A DNA stretch of 64,000 nucleotides from Gammaproteobacteria bacterium (GTDB lineage: Bacteria > Pseudomonadota > Gammaproteobacteria > Pseudomonadales > JADFDG01): positions 186,001-250,000 of the forward strand of contig JADFDG010000003.1 in assembly GCA_018262975.1 (NCBI GenBank), read 5' to 3'. A program made the position numbers and the translations under genes. This document shows, one piece after another, positions 18,343 to 29,380 of this stretch. Every line of letters starts with the position of its first letter. Positions within the stretch are counted from its first letter, which is position 1. Under the pieces are notes generated by a model. That model was not told where the DNA came from and ran no database searches. It saw only the letters and a list, made by a program, of their open reading frames with translations.

Positions 18343-19945
18343 TCTCCGGCACCAGCACCGAATCCACCGCCTCTGCGGCGGTCTGCGGATAATCCAGCGT
18401 GTAGTGCAGGCCGCGGCTTTCCTTGCGCAGCTGCGCGCAGCGGATGATCAGCTCGGCAACGATCGCCAGGTTGCGCAACTCGATCAGGTCGGGCGTGACC
18501 TTGTAGTTGCTGTAGTAGTCCTGGATCTCCTGGCGCAGCATCTGCACGCGGTTGAGCGCGCGCTGCAGGCGCTTGTCGGTGCGCACGATGCCCACGTAGT
18601 CCCACATGAAGCGGCGGATCTCGTCCCAGTTGTGGGAGATCACCACGTCCTCGTCGGAATCGGTCACCTGCGATTCGTCCCACGGCTGCACCGGCTGTGG
18701 CGCCGGCACGCTGCCCAGCTGGGCGATGATGTCCTCGCTGGCGGCGCGGCCGAACACGAAGCATTCCAGCAGCGAATTGGACGCCATGCGGTTGGCGCCG
18801 TGCAGGCCGGTGCAGGAGGTCTCGCCGATCGCGTACAGCCCGTCGAGGTCGGTGTGGCCCTTGAGGTCGGTGACCACGCCGCCGCAGGTGTAGTGCGCCG
18901 CCGGTACCACCGGGATCGGGTCGCGGCTGATGTCCAGGCCTAGCGACAGGCACTTCGCGTAGATGGTCGGGAAGTGGTTGATGATGAAATCTTTCGGCTT
19001 GTGCGAGATGTCCAGGTACACGCAGTCCAGGCCGAGGCGCTTCATCTCGTGGTCGATGGCGCGCGCCACGATGTCGCGCGGCGCCAGTTCGGCGCGCGCA
19101 TCGAAGCGCGGCATGAAGCGTTCGCCGCCGGGCAGCTTGAGCAGGCCACCTTCGCCGCGCATCGCCTCGGTGATCAGGAAGTTCTTGGCACCCGGGTGGT
19201 ACAGGCAGGTCGGGTGGAACTGGTTGAACTCCATGTTCGCCACCCGGCAACCCGCGCGCCAGGCCATGGCGATACCGTCGCCGGTGGCGATGTCGGGATT
19301 GGTGGTGTACAGGTAGGCCTTGCTGGCGCCGCCGGTGGCCAGCACCACGAAGCGCGCGAGGATCGGCGTGATGCGGCCGCTGTGCTTGTCCAGCACGTAG
19401 GCGCCGGCCACGCGGCGCTTGCCGTCGATGTTCTGCACGATCAGGTCGACGGCGATCTGGTGCTCGCGCACGTCCACTTCCGGGTGCTCGCGCAGGCGGT
19501 CGATCAGCGTCGAGGAAATCACCAGGCCGGTGGCATCGGCGGCATGGATGATGCGCCGCGCGCTGTGCCCGCCCTCGCGGGTCAGGTGGTACACCCAGGT
19601 GCCGTCCGGCTGTTCCTCGGTGGTGAATGCCACGCCCTGGTCGATCAGCCAGCGGATGGCCGCCGGGCCGTTCTTCACGGTGAAGTCCACCGCCTCGCGC
19701 TTGCACAGGCCGGCGCCGGCCACCAGGGTGTCGTCCACGTGCGCGGTCAGCGAGTCCGTCTCGTCGAGCACCGCGGCCACGCCGCCCTGGGCGTAGTAGG
19801 TGCTGGCGGCGGTGAGCTCGCCCTTGGACAGCACGCACACCCGTGCCTTGTCGCACAGGCGCAGGGCGGTGGTGAGGCCGGCGGCGCCGCTGCCGATCAC
19901 CAGCACGTCGAACAGGTCGTTGCGGGAGGTATCCGGGGAGGCCAT
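18329..19945 (-). CDS. nadB: L-aspartate oxidase
   Basis: The 538-residue flavoprotein converts L-aspartate to iminoaspartate, the first step of de novo NAD synthesis. It has the FAD-binding GSGAAGL at 18-24, [11 protein letters not shown], the active-site region [14 protein letters not shown], and [20 protein letters not shown] followed by GGERFM. The C-terminal [14 protein letters not shown] and helical domain match NadB rather than SdhA. E. coli NadB is 540 residues. The start is the ATG at 19945 ([10 protein letters not shown]); longer frames enter the rpoE leader. It is divergent from rpoE, a conserved gammaproteobacterial arrangement. Confidence 0.95.
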   Translation of the reverse strand: MASPDTSRNDLFDVLVIGSGAAGLTTALRLCDKARVCVLSKGELTAASTYYAQGGVAAVLDETDSLTAHVDDTLVAGAGLCKREAVDFTVKNGPAAIRWLIDQGVAFTTEEQPDGTWVYHLTREGGHSARRIIHAADATGLVISSTLIDRLREHPEVDVREHQIAVDLIVQNIDGKRRVAGAYVLDKHSGRITPILARFVVLATGGASKAYLYTTNPDIATGDGIAMAWRAGCRVANMEFNQFHPTCLYHPGAKNFLITEAMRGEGGLLKLPGGERFMPRFDARAELAPRDIVARAIDHEMKRLGLDCVYLDISHKPKDFIINHFPTIYAKCLSLGLDISRDPIPVVPAAHYTCGGVVTDLKGHTDLDGLYAIGETSCTGLHGANRMASNSLLECFVFGRAASEDIIAQLGSVPAPQPVQPWDESQVTDSDEDVVISHNWDEIRRFMWDYVGIVRTDKRLQRALNRVQMLRQEIQDYYSNYKVTPDLIELRNLAIVAELIIRCAQLRKESRGLHYTLDYPQTAAEAVDSVLVPEIKRP

Positions 19946-20270
19946 GGGAATCGTTCCGGGCGGGCGGGGGCAGACGGGCGAGTATAGCCAAGCCGGCCGC
20001 CAGCAACGCGGGCGGCGGCGGGCGACCTTGTGTTGCAGTCTGTATACTCCGCGTTCACCACCGGTTAACGGCCTGAACTTCCGCCGGATCGGGACGTCAC
20101 AGGAATACATCCGCCAAAGAGCGAGGCGTGTTCCGATGGCAGTCGTGATCCCGTTGCGTCCTTCCCGTCCCCAAGCAGGGACCCCGTCGGCCGCGATGAC
20201 GAAGCCGCAGCCCGTACCGTTGCCTGCCCACCGGCAGGCGCCACCCTTGGACATCGCCAGGCCGCCGATC
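19946..20270 (+). other. nadB/rpoE divergent region with rpoE leader
   Basis: This 325-nt stretch separates the divergent nadB and rpoE starts. It holds a sigma-E-type promoter (20075-20101) and, downstream, an open frame from an ATG at 20136 that is in frame with rpoE. That frame encodes 45 proline-rich residues ([13 protein letters not shown] and on) with lower third-position GC than true coding sequence here. The ATG has a GAGG 9 nt before it. It may be a genuine N-terminal extension, an untranslated leader or a leader peptide. Confidence 0.5.
20075..20101 (+). promoter_or_regulatory. Candidate sigma-E-dependent autoregulatory promoter of rpoE
   Basis: GAACTT (20075-20080) is followed by a 16-nt spacer and TCACA (20097-20101). 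The sigma-E consensus is GAACTT, 16 nt, TCTGA, so the -35 is perfect and the -10 partly matches. Position upstream of rpoE fits the known autoregulation of sigma-E. A TATACT (20043-20048) upstream may belong to a housekeeping promoter. Confidence 0.55.
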
Positions 20271-20852
20271 GTGAGCGAAAAGGACATCGACCAGCAGCTG
20301 GTGCTGCGGGTGCAGAAGGGCGACAAGCGCGCCTTCGACCTGCTCGTCGGCAAGTACCAGCACAAGATCATGTCGGTGATCAGCCGCTACATCCGCAACC
20401 CCGACGAGGTGCAGGACGTGGCGCAGGACACCTTCGTGCGTGCCTGGCGCGCGCTGCCGAGGTTCCGCGGCGACAGCGCCTTCTTCACCTGGCTGTACCG
20501 CATCGCCATCAACACCGCCAAGAACCACCTGGTGGCCAAGAGCCGCCGGCCGCCGGACACCGACGTGGACATCGACGACGCCCAGTTCCTCGAGTCCGCC
20601 GAGGGCCTGCGTGACGGCGACACGCCGCTGGGCCACGCGTTGACCGCCGAGATCGAGGCCACCGTGAAGAAGGCGCTGGCGGCGCTGCCGCAGGAGATGC
20701 GCCAGGCGGTGATGCTGCGCGAGTTCGACGGGCTGTCCTACGAGGAGATCGCCGAGGTGATGGACTGCCCGGTGGGCACCGTCCGCTCGCGCATCTTCCG
20801 TGGCCGCGAGGCCATCGACGAGGCCCTTGCCCCCCTGCTGGACAACACCTGA
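20271..20852 (+). CDS. rpoE: Extracytoplasmic function sigma factor RpoE/AlgU
   Basis: The 193-residue ECF sigma factor has region 2 ([18 protein letters not shown], then [17 protein letters not shown]) and region 4 ([20 protein letters not shown], then [17 protein letters not shown]). It directs RNA polymerase to envelope-stress promoters and is held inactive by RseA. I chose the GTG at 20271 because [22 protein letters not shown] aligns from the first residue with E. coli RpoE (MSEQLTDQVLV). An in-frame ATG at 20136 would add 45 residues. rseA follows after 135 nt, a longer gap than elsewhere in the operon. Confidence 0.94.
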   Translation: MSEKDIDQQLVLRVQKGDKRAFDLLVGKYQHKIMSVISRYIRNPDEVQDVAQDTFVRAWRALPRFRGDSAFFTWLYRIAINTAKNHLVAKSRRPPDTDVDIDDAQFLESAEGLRDGDTPLGHALTAEIEATVKKALAALPQEMRQAVMLREFDGLSYEEIAEVMDCPVGTVRSRIFRGREAIDEALAPLLDNT

Positions 20853-20987
20853 GCCGGGCATGCCGTTCGTCGCCGACAAGAAACGCTACAAATATGAAAC
20901 AAATGGGGAACCATTGGCCGGACGGTCCGCTCAAACGGGTTATCCGGGGCATTCCCCGAGTCACTTGCAGAATGATTGGTAGCACCG

Positions 20988-21620
20988 ATGAACGATAACG
21001 ACCGCTTCGCGCGCGACGGTGAACTGCTCTCCGCGTTGATGGATGGCGAGGCCAGCGAGCACGAAGTCCGCCAGGCGCTGCGCGCCGTCGAGACCGATGC
21101 CGCACTGGCGGCGCGCTGGCAGCGCTTCCATGTCGCCCAGGCGGCGCTGCGCGGCGATGCCGGCGGTTTTGCCCACGTGGACCTGCGTGGCCGCATTGCC
21201 GCCAGCGTGGATTCCGGTGCGCCGTCCTCCGCTGCGTCCCCCCGCGCTATCGGCGGCAGTCGCCGCCTGCCGGCGTGGCTGAAGCCGCTGGCCAGCGTGG
21301 CGGTGGCGGCCAGTGTCGCGGTTGTCACGGTATTTGCCTGGCAGGCTGCCGGTCCCGGCGCCGGTCCGGCCCCCGCCCAGGTCGCGGCGATCGCACCGGC
21401 GGCCGGTGCGCAGACGGTCGCCCTCGGGCCGATGGTGCTGGTGCGCGCCGACGGCGAGGAACTGGTGTTGCCGGAAGAGCCGGCCGGCTCGCCCACGGCC
21501 GCCCAGGATCGCCTGAATGCCTACATGGCGCGTCATGCCCAGGCTTCCACCTTCGGCAGCACCCACGGCCTTGCCCCCTACGCCCGGGTGGTCAGCCTGG
21601 AAGGTGAGCAGGCCCCGTGA
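20988..21620 (+). CDS. rseA: Anti-sigma-E factor RseA/MucA
   Basis: The 210-residue protein has an N-terminal cytoplasmic sigma-binding domain (LLSALMDGEASEHEVRQAL, about 1-70), a single membrane helix at about 101-119 (LASVAVAASVAVVTVFAW) and a periplasmic C-terminal half. This is the RseA/MucA layout. It sequesters RpoE and is released by stepwise proteolysis when envelope stress is sensed; RseB binds its periplasmic part. The start ATG 20988 gives MNDNDRFARDGELL; an ATG four codons upstream is possible. A GGAACC in the 135-nt gap before the gene might be part of a second stress promoter, but no convincing -10 accompanies it. The gene's stop overlaps the rseB GTG. Confidence 0.9.
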   Translation: MNDNDRFARDGELLSALMDGEASEHEVRQALRAVETDAALAARWQRFHVAQAALRGDAGGFAHVDLRGRIAASVDSGAPSSAASPRAIGGSRRLPAWLKPLASVAVAASVAVVTVFAWQAAGPGAGPAPAQVAAIAPAAGAQTVALGPMVLVRADGEELVLPEEPAGSPTAAQDRLNAYMARHAQASTFGSTHGLAPYARVVSLEGEQAP

Positions 21621-22636
21621 GCATGACGGCGTTGCGCTTGTTCGCTTGCGGCCTGCTGGCCGGCCTGCTGTCCCTGCCGGCGCTCGCGGCCGACAAGCCT
21701 GCCGTCGCGCCGGCGGCCCCCAACCCTGCCGCCGGCCTGGAGCTGCTCCGACAGGTCAGTGATGCCTGGCGCAACGGCAACTTCCGCGGCCGTTTCGTCT
21801 ACGTGCGTGGCAACCGCATGGATTCCATGCAGGTGGTGCACGCGGTGATCGACGGCACCGAGTACGAGCGCCTGTCGCACCTCGACGAGACCGCCGCGGA
21901 GATCATCCGCCGTGGCGACGAGACCATCTGCGTCCACCCCGATGCGCGCCTGACCCGCCTCGATGCGGCCGGTGCTGCCGGCCCGTTCCGCGCGTTCGCC
22001 ACCCTCGACGAAGCCATCGGCCGCGTCTATGCGGTGAACCGGGCCGGCCAGTCGCGCGTGGCCGGGCGTACCGCCGACTTCGTGGAAATCGGCCCGCGCG
22101 ATGCGCATCGCTATGGCCATCGCTTGTGGATCGACCGCGACAATCGCCTGCCGCTGCGCTACGAGATCGTCAACCGCAAGGGCAACACGCTCGAGTCGGT
22201 GGAGTTCGTCGACATCGAAACCGGCATCCAGGTGCCGCGCGCGATGTTCGACGCGCCGGCCGGTCCGGCCATCCGCACTGTTCGCCGCGTAAAGGCCGCG
22301 CAGGCACCGATGCCGGCCGTCACGCCGTCGTGGTTGCCGCCTGGCTTCCGCGTGACCGGCAGCCAGACCCAGCAGTCCGAGGAAGACGTCGCCGCGGCCA
22401 CCGCGGTGACCTACTCCGACGGTCTCGCGGCATTCTCCATTTTCGTTGAACCGGCGCAGGCCGATGCGCGGCCCATGGGTCGCCAGCTCGGTCCCACGGT
22501 CGCGGTGAGCGGCGTGCTCGATGCCGGTGCCGCCGGGCGCTACCAGGTCACGCTGGTGGGCGAGGTGCCGGCCGCTACCGCGGTGAAGATCATCGAAAGC
22601 GCGCGCCATGCCGGCCCGGCGCCGGCTGCCGACTGA
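21617..22636 (+). CDS. rseB: Periplasmic sigma-E regulator RseB/MucB
   Basis: The 339-residue protein begins with a cleavable signal peptide (hydrophobic core LFACGLLAGLLSLPALA, likely cut before ADKPA). It has the MucB/RseB two-domain structure: an N-terminal LolA-like domain (GNFRGRFVYVRGNRMDSMQVVH) and a C-terminal domain (VTPSWLPPGFRVTGS and on). RseB protects RseA from the protease DegS and senses lipid or LPS signals. The GTG at 21617 overlaps the rseA stop and has AAGGTGAG about 8 nt upstream; the ATG at 21623 is the alternative. It is third gene of the envelope-stress operon. Confidence 0.9.
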   Translation: MSMTALRLFACGLLAGLLSLPALAADKPAVAPAAPNPAAGLELLRQVSDAWRNGNFRGRFVYVRGNRMDSMQVVHAVIDGTEYERLSHLDETAAEIIRRGDETICVHPDARLTRLDAAGAAGPFRAFATLDEAIGRVYAVNRAGQSRVAGRTADFVEIGPRDAHRYGHRLWIDRDNRLPLRYEIVNRKGNTLESVEFVDIETGIQVPRAMFDAPAGPAIRTVRRVKAAQAPMPAVTPSWLPPGFRVTGSQTQQSEEDVAAATAVTYSDGLAAFSIFVEPAQADARPMGRQLGPTVAVSGVLDAGAAGRYQVTLVGEVPAATAVKIIESARHAGPAPAAD

Positions 22637-22651
22637 CAGCGGAGGCACGCC

Positions 22652-23119
22652 ATGATCGAGGAAAGCGGTCGCGTGGTTGCCGTGGAAAGTGACGCCGTGT
22701 GGGTGGAAACCGCGCGCCGCACCGGTTGTGGTCGCTGCGACGAACCGGGTGGTTGCGGCAACGGTGCGCTGGCCCGCCATGCGCGCTCGCGCATGGGCCG
22801 CGTGCGTGCCCTGAACCCCGGTGCACTGACGATCGCCGTCGGCGACCACGTGCTGGTCGGCGTGCCGGAAGACGCCGTGCTGCGTGGCGCGGCGCTGGTG
22901 TACGTGCTGCCGCTGGTCCTGCTGCTCGGTGGCGCCGCCGCCGGTGGCGCGCTCACCGGCGGTGATGGCGGCGCCATCAGCGGTGCCGGCGCCGGGTTGC
23001 TGGCCGGCTTCCTGCTGGTGCGCCTGCTGGCGAAGCGCACGGCCACGGATATTTCCGCGCAGCCGGTGGTCATACGCCGCGTGCCGGCCCCGGTCGACGC
23101 CGCCTGCAACCTGCGTTGA
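22652..23119 (+). CDS. rseC: SoxR-reducing/sigma-E regulator RseC
   Basis: The 155-residue membrane protein has a cysteine cluster Cys26, Cys29 and Cys35 in TGCGRCDEPGGCG, followed by two hydrophobic helices (about 82-101 and 106-128). This is the RseC/MucC pattern. RseC modestly affects sigma-E activity and, in E. coli, takes part in reducing the iron-sulfur cluster of SoxR. It is 15 nt after rseB and 48 nt before mucD, inside the operon. Confidence 0.88.
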   Translation: MIEESGRVVAVESDAVWVETARRTGCGRCDEPGGCGNGALARHARSRMGRVRALNPGALTIAVGDHVLVGVPEDAVLRGAALVYVLPLVLLLGGAAAGGALTGGDGGAISGAGAGLLAGFLLVRLLAKRTATDISAQPVVIRRVPAPVDAACNLR

Positions 23120-23167
23120 CCGCGCGCCCGTTCCCTGGTTTCTGTCATACCTGACCGGAGTCCATCC

Positions 23168-24625
23168 ATGAAGCGTCGCGTACTCCTGCTGGCGGCCCTG
23201 GCATTCGCCGCCTTTGGTGCCGGATTCGGCATCGCCACCTCCACCGCGGCGGTCGCCACCGCCGCCACCGACGACCGTGCCGTGCCGCTGGTCAGCGGCC
23301 TGCCCGACTTCACCGCGCTGGTCGAGCGCAACAAGGGCAGCGTGGTGAGCATCAGCACCGAGGGCAGTGCCTCGCCGGTGCGTGGCCAGTTCCAGGGCGA
23401 GGTCCCGGACATCCTCAAGCGTTTCTTCGGCGACCAGTTCAACTTCGAGCTCCCGCCGCAGGCGCCGCGCCAGCGCCAGGGCATCGGTTCGGGCTTCATC
23501 ATCTCCGCCGACGGCTACATCCTGTCCAACAACCACGTGGTGGACGGCGCCGACAAGGTGATCGTGCGCCTGCTCGACCGTCGCGAACTGGAAGCGAAGG
23601 TGATCGGCACCGACAAGCGCAGCGACATCGCGCTGCTGAAAGTCGACGCGAAGAACCTGCCGGTGGTACGCATCGGCAAGTCCGACAAGCTGCGCGTGGG
23701 CGAATGGGTGTTCGCCATCGGCGCGCCGTTCGGCTTCGACTACTCGGTGACCCAGGGCATCGTCAGCGCGCTGGGTCGCGGCCTGCCCAGCGAGAACTAC
23801 GTGCCGTTCATCCAGACCGACGTGGCCATCAACCCGGGCAACTCCGGCGGTCCGCTGTTCAACCTGGCCGGCGAGGTGGTGGGCATCAACTCGCAGATCT
23901 TCTCCGGCTCGGGCGGCTACATGGGCCTGTCGTTCGCCATTCCCATGGACATCGCCATGGAAGTGGTGGAGCAACTGAAGAGCGGTGGCGCGGTGAAGCG
24001 CGGCTGGCTGGGCGTGGTCATCCAGGACGTGGACCGTGACCTGGCCGAGTCGTTCGGCCTGGAGCGCGCCGAGGGTGCACTGGTGTCGCGGGTGATGCCG
24101 GATACGCCCGCCGCGGCCGCTGGCCTGCGCGAGGGCGACATCGTGGTGGCGTTCGACGGCAAGCCCATCGTGCACTCCTCGGATCTGCCGCACCAGGTCG
24201 GCCGCGTGAAGCCCGGCACGGTTGCCACCCTGAAAGTGGTGCGCGACGGCAAGGCCCGCGACATCAAGGTCAAGGTCGGCGAACTGCCCGGTGAGGACGC
24301 GCTGGCCGGTGGCCCGGACAGCGGCCCGGAAGCCGCCACTCCGGCCAAGGCCGACCGCCTCGGCCTGCGCGTGGATGTACTGCCGGAAGCCCGCCGCAAG
24401 GCCTTGGGCGTGGCCGGCGGGGTGGTGGTCACCGCCGTGACCGGCCAGCCGGCCGCGGGCAGTGAACTGCGCCCGGGGGACGTCATCGTCGAGATCAACC
24501 GCAAGGAGATCACCACGGTGGCCGCCTTCAACCAGCTGGTGGCCGGCCTGCCGGCGGGCAAGCGGGTGCCCCTGCGGGTGATCCGCGGCGACAGCCCGCA
24601 GTACATCACCCTGCAGGTCCCCTGA
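23168..24625 (+). CDS. mucD: Periplasmic serine endoprotease, DegP/MucD type
   Basis: The 485-residue protein has a signal sequence (VLLLAALAFAAFGAGFG), a trypsin-like domain with catalytic triad His123 (NNHVVDGA), Asp153 (SDIALLKV) and Ser226 (GNSGGPL), and two PDZ domains (about 265-350 and 385-480). This is the HtrA/DegP plan. As the last gene of the rpoE-rseABC cluster it corresponds to Pseudomonas MucD, which degrades misfolded envelope proteins and dampens sigma-E signalling. It is followed by a REP triple that separates it from lepA. Confidence 0.93.
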   Translation: MKRRVLLLAALAFAAFGAGFGIATSTAAVATAATDDRAVPLVSGLPDFTALVERNKGSVVSISTEGSASPVRGQFQGEVPDILKRFFGDQFNFELPPQAPRQRQGIGSGFIISADGYILSNNHVVDGADKVIVRLLDRRELEAKVIGTDKRSDIALLKVDAKNLPVVRIGKSDKLRVGEWVFAIGAPFGFDYSVTQGIVSALGRGLPSENYVPFIQTDVAINPGNSGGPLFNLAGEVVGINSQIFSGSGGYMGLSFAIPMDIAMEVVEQLKSGGAVKRGWLGVVIQDVDRDLAESFGLERAEGALVSRVMPDTPAAAAGLREGDIVVAFDGKPIVHSSDLPHQVGRVKPGTVATLKVVRDGKARDIKVKVGELPGEDALAGGPDSGPEAATPAKADRLGLRVDVLPEARRKALGVAGGVVVTAVTGQPAAGSELRPGDVIVEINRKEITTVAAFNQLVAGLPAGKRVPLRVIRGDSPQYITLQVP

Positions 24626-24635
24626 CCCGCTCTTT

Positions 24636-24725
24636 GTAGAGAGGGGGCCATGCCCCCGACCCGCCCTTCGTAGAGAGGGGGCCATGCCCCCGATAGGGCG
24701 GTCGGGGGCATGGCCCCCTCTCTAC
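24636..24725. repeat. GTAG-REP triple (forward, forward, reverse)
   Basis: Units lie at 24636-24659, 24670-24693 (forward) and 24702-24725 (reverse), with spacers of 10 and 8 nt, between mucD and lepA. The ATG of the reverse unit is in frame with lepA, so the open frame runs 34 codons upstream of the true start as MAPSLHTEQ and on; this is not coding. Confidence 0.9.
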
Positions 24726-24811
24726 ACACGGAGCAACGGGGCGGGGGACCGGCAAATCCGCTAGAATGCCGGCCCTTGTACGCCCCCTCATCTTCCCTGC
24801 GCCCGCCTCCC

Positions 24812-26616
<1,805 letters not shown>

Positions 26617-26617
<1 letters not shown>

Positions 26618-27402
26618 TGGATATCGATTTCGCGTTCTGGCTGGTCGTCGCCACCGCGGTGACCGGCGCCGTGGTGCTGCTCGATCGCCTGTGGCTGCGC
26701 AAGCGCCGCCCCGAGGGGCAGGCCGAGGGGACCGTGGTCGAGTACTCCCGCTCGTTCTTCCCGGTGCTGGCGCTGGTGCTGGTGCTGCGCAGTTTCCTGG
26801 CCGAGCCGTTCACCATCCCCTCGGGCTCGATGCTGCCGACCCTGCAGGTGGGCGACTACATCGTGGTGAACAAGTTCGCCTACGGCCTGCGCCTGCCGGT
26901 GGTGGGTACCAAGGTCGTGCCGGTGGGCGAGCCGGAGCGTGGCGACGTGCTGGTGTTCCGCTTCCCGCTGCACCCCAGCACCAGCTACATCAAGCGCATC
27001 GTCGGCCTGCCCGGCGACACCGTGGCCTATGACCAGGGCACCCTGTACATCAACGGCCAGGCAGTACCCCGCCAGTTGCTGGGCCGCGAGGTGCTGGTGG
27101 AAGGCGGCGCGGAGGTGCTCTACCGCGAGACGCTCGGCGAGCGGCAGTTCACCATGCGCCGTGTCGAGGGTCGCGAGCCGTTCGGGCCGCGCTGGGAAAC
27201 CCGCGTGCCCGAGGGCCACTATTTCGTGATGGGCGACAACCGTGATAATAGTACGGACAGCCGTGCCTGGGGCTTCGTGCCGGACCACCTGGTGGTCGGC
27301 AAGGCGTTCTATGTGTGGATGCACAAGGAGCCGGGTCCGAACCTCCCGGTCTTCTCGCGCAACGGCAACATCTACGACTTCGGCAAGCCCGGTGGAGAAT
27401 AA
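26617..27402 (+). CDS. lepB: Signal peptidase I
   Basis: The 261-residue membrane protease cleaves Sec and Tat signal peptides. The catalytic dyad is Ser71 in PSGSMLPTL and Lys126 in YIKRIVGLPGD; GDNRDNSTDSR near the C-terminus is box E. Two N-terminal membrane helices (about 4-24 and 47-60) anchor the periplasmic domain. Its ATG shares one base with the lepA stop, so the two are translationally coupled. It is followed after 4 nt by the DUF4845 gene, as in other gammaproteobacteria. Confidence 0.95.
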
Positions 27403-27406
27403 CAAG

Positions 27407-27793
27407 ATGCGTCGTCAGCAGGGCCTTTCGTTCTTTGGCGTCATTTTCCTCATTGCCATCATCGGCGGTATCGTTTCCATTGCCATCAAGGTCGTGCCGC
27501 CGTACCTCGACTACCTGTCGGTCAGCGAGGTCACCCGCTCCGTGATCAACCAGCCGCGTGCGGCGCTGGAGCGCAACGACCAGATCATGAAGAAGATCGA
27601 GAACCAGCTGAGCATCAACAACATCCGCCTTGGCAATTACGGCAGGGACGCGATTACGCTGTCGCGTGCGGACGGCGTGCTGACCGCCGATATCGACTAC
27701 TACGTGGAGCAGCCGGTCTTCACCAGCGAGGAAGTCGAGATCAGCATCAACATGCATTTCGTGAACAGCCATGAGGCCAGTGCCCAGGAGTGA
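27407..27793 (+). CDS. DUF4845 membrane protein
   Basis: This 128-residue protein has one N-terminal membrane helix (FFGVIFLIAIIGGIVSIAI, about 9-27) resembling a type IV pilin-like leader, then a soluble domain with VPPYLDYLSVSEVTRSVINQ. The DUF4845 family sits between lepB and rnc in many gammaproteobacteria and has no known function. The start is ATG 27407, just after the lepB stop. Its 3' end overlaps rnc by 23 nt, indicating coupling. Confidence 0.82.
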   Translation: MRRQQGLSFFGVIFLIAIIGGIVSIAIKVVPPYLDYLSVSEVTRSVINQPRAALERNDQIMKKIENQLSINNIRLGNYGRDAITLSRADGVLTADIDYYVEQPVFTSEEVEISINMHFVNSHEASAQE

Positions 27794-28478
27794 TCCCGCG
27801 GCGCTCGAGCGGGCCCTGGGCCATTCGTTCGTCGACCGGGACCTGCTCACGCTGGCACTGACGCACCGCAGCGTCAGTGGCAGCCGCAACAACGAGCGCC
27901 TGGAGTTCCTCGGGGACTCGGTGCTCGGCCACGTCATCGCCGCGGAACTCTTCCTGCGTTTCCCCACCGCCACCGAAGGCCAGTTGACCCGCGCCCGCGC
28001 GCGCCTGGTCAACGGCGACGCGCTGGCGCGCATCGGCGAGCACTTCGTGCTGGGTGACTACGTGCGGCTGGGGCCGGGCGAAATGAAGAGCGGCGGCCAT
28101 CGCCGCGGATCCATCCTCGCCGACTGCGTCGAGGCACTCATCGGCGCCGTCTATCTCGATGCCGGGCTGGAAACCGCGCGCGCGCGGGTGCTGGACTGGT
28201 ACCGCCCCTTGCTCGAGGAGCTGCGCATCGAGCTGGTGCGCAAGGATCCCAAGACCCGCCTGCAGGAATTCCTGCAGGGCCGCGGCCTGCCGCTGCCTCG
28301 CTACGAAGTCCTGGAAACCACCGGCAAGTCGCATGAACAGCGCTTCCGCGTGTCCTGCGATTGCGATGGCCTGGACGCCCCGGTGGAAGCCTGGGGAGAC
28401 AGTCGCCGCATCGCCGAACAGATTGCCGCCGAGGCCATCCTGGCCCGGCTGGAACACCCCGGAGGCCCGCGTGGCTGA
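27771..28478 (+). CDS. rnc: Ribonuclease III
   Basis: The 235-residue endonuclease cleaves double-stranded RNA in rRNA and mRNA processing. The signature [12 protein letters not shown] spans about residues 41-52, including the catalytic Asp49, and the second acidic site is Glu121 in [17 protein letters not shown]-terminal double-stranded-RNA-binding domain follows ([20 protein letters not shown] and on). Length is close to E. coli (226). It overlaps the DUF4845 gene upstream and era downstream. Confidence 0.95.
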   Translation: MRPVPRSDPAALERALGHSFVDRDLLTLALTHRSVSGSRNNERLEFLGDSVLGHVIAAELFLRFPTATEGQLTRARARLVNGDALARIGEHFVLGDYVRLGPGEMKSGGHRRGSILADCVEALIGAVYLDAGLETARARVLDWYRPLLEELRIELVRKDPKTRLQEFLQGRGLPLPRYEVLETTGKSHEQRFRVSCDCDGLDAPVEAWGDSRRIAEQIAAEAILARLEHPGGPRG

Positions 28479-29373
28479 TCAGCAGGACGGCGCCACGCGC
28501 TGTGGTTACGTCGCCATCGTCGGTCGGCCCAACGTGGGCAAGTCCACGTTGCTCAACCGTCTGATCGGCCAGAAGCTGTCGATCACCTCGCGCCGCCCGC
28601 AGACCACCCGCCACCAGGTGCTGGGCATCGCCACCGAGGGCAACGTGCAGGCCATCTACGTGGATACCCCCGGCATCCACAAGGCGGCCACCCGCGCCAT
28701 CAACCGCTACATGAACCGCGCCGCCGTGTCGGTACTCGACGACGTGGACGTGGCGGTGTTCGTGGTCGATGCGCTGAAGTGGACCGAGGACGACGCGTTG
28801 GTGCTCGAGCGCCTGGAAAAGGCCGAATGCCCGGTGATCCTCGCGGTGAACAAGGTCGACGAGCTGGCCGACAAGACCAAGTTGCTGCCGCACCTGCAGT
28901 GGCTGTCGCAGCAGCGCGAGTTTGCCGAGATCGTGCCGATCTCCGCCCGCGGCGGCCACAACGTGGACTTGCTGGCGCAGCTGGTGGCGAAGTTGCTGCC
29001 CGAGCAACCGCACGTGTTCGGTCCCGACGAACTCACTGACCGTTCGCAGCGCTTCCTCGCCGCGGAACTGATCCGCGAGAAGGTCATGCGCCAGCTCGGT
29101 GACGAGATTCCCTACCAGCTGGCGGTGGAAATCGAGAAGTTCGCCGAGGAAGACGGGCTCTACCGCATCAATGCCGCCATCCTCGTCGAGAAGGATGGCC
29201 AGAAGGCCATCGTCATCGGCAAGGGCGGCGAGCGCCTCAAGAAGATTGGCACCCAGGCACGCATCGACATGGAGCGCATGTTCGGCTGCAAGGTGATGCT
29301 GGAAGTGTGGGTGAAGGTCCGCGGCGGCTGGGCCGACGACGAGCGCGCCCTGAAGAGCCTCGGCTACGACTGA
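28471..29373 (+). CDS. era: GTPase Era
   Basis: The 300-residue protein has G1 [10 protein letters not shown]3 DTPG and G4 NKVD. It ends with a KH RNA-binding domain containing [13 protein letters not shown]. Era binds the 3' end of 16S rRNA and monitors 30S assembly. The GTG at 28471 has a GGAGG 5 nt upstream and overlaps the rnc stop by 8 nt; the resulting length equals E. coli Era (301). The rnc-era-recO order is conserved. Confidence 0.96.
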   Translation: MADQQDGATRCGYVAIVGRPNVGKSTLLNRLIGQKLSITSRRPQTTRHQVLGIATEGNVQAIYVDTPGIHKAATRAINRYMNRAAVSVLDDVDVAVFVVDALKWTEDDALVLERLEKAECPVILAVNKVDELADKTKLLPHLQWLSQQREFAEIVPISARGGHNVDLLAQLVAKLLPEQPHVFGPDELTDRSQRFLAAELIREKVMRQLGDEIPYQLAVEIEKFAEEDGLYRINAAILVEKDGQKAIVIGKGGERLKKIGTQARIDMERMFGCKVMLEVWVKVRGGWADDERALKSLGYD

Positions 29374-29380
29374 CGCCGCC

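Noticed and set aside
20880-20985. Second sigma-E promoter before rseA
   Set aside because: A GGAACC is present but no acceptable -10 lies at the right distance; the match is too weak to list.
24710-24811. N-terminal extension of LepA beginning MAPSLHTEQ
   Set aside because: The ATG belongs to a REP unit and the added residues do not resemble any LepA; the family starts at the GTG 24812.
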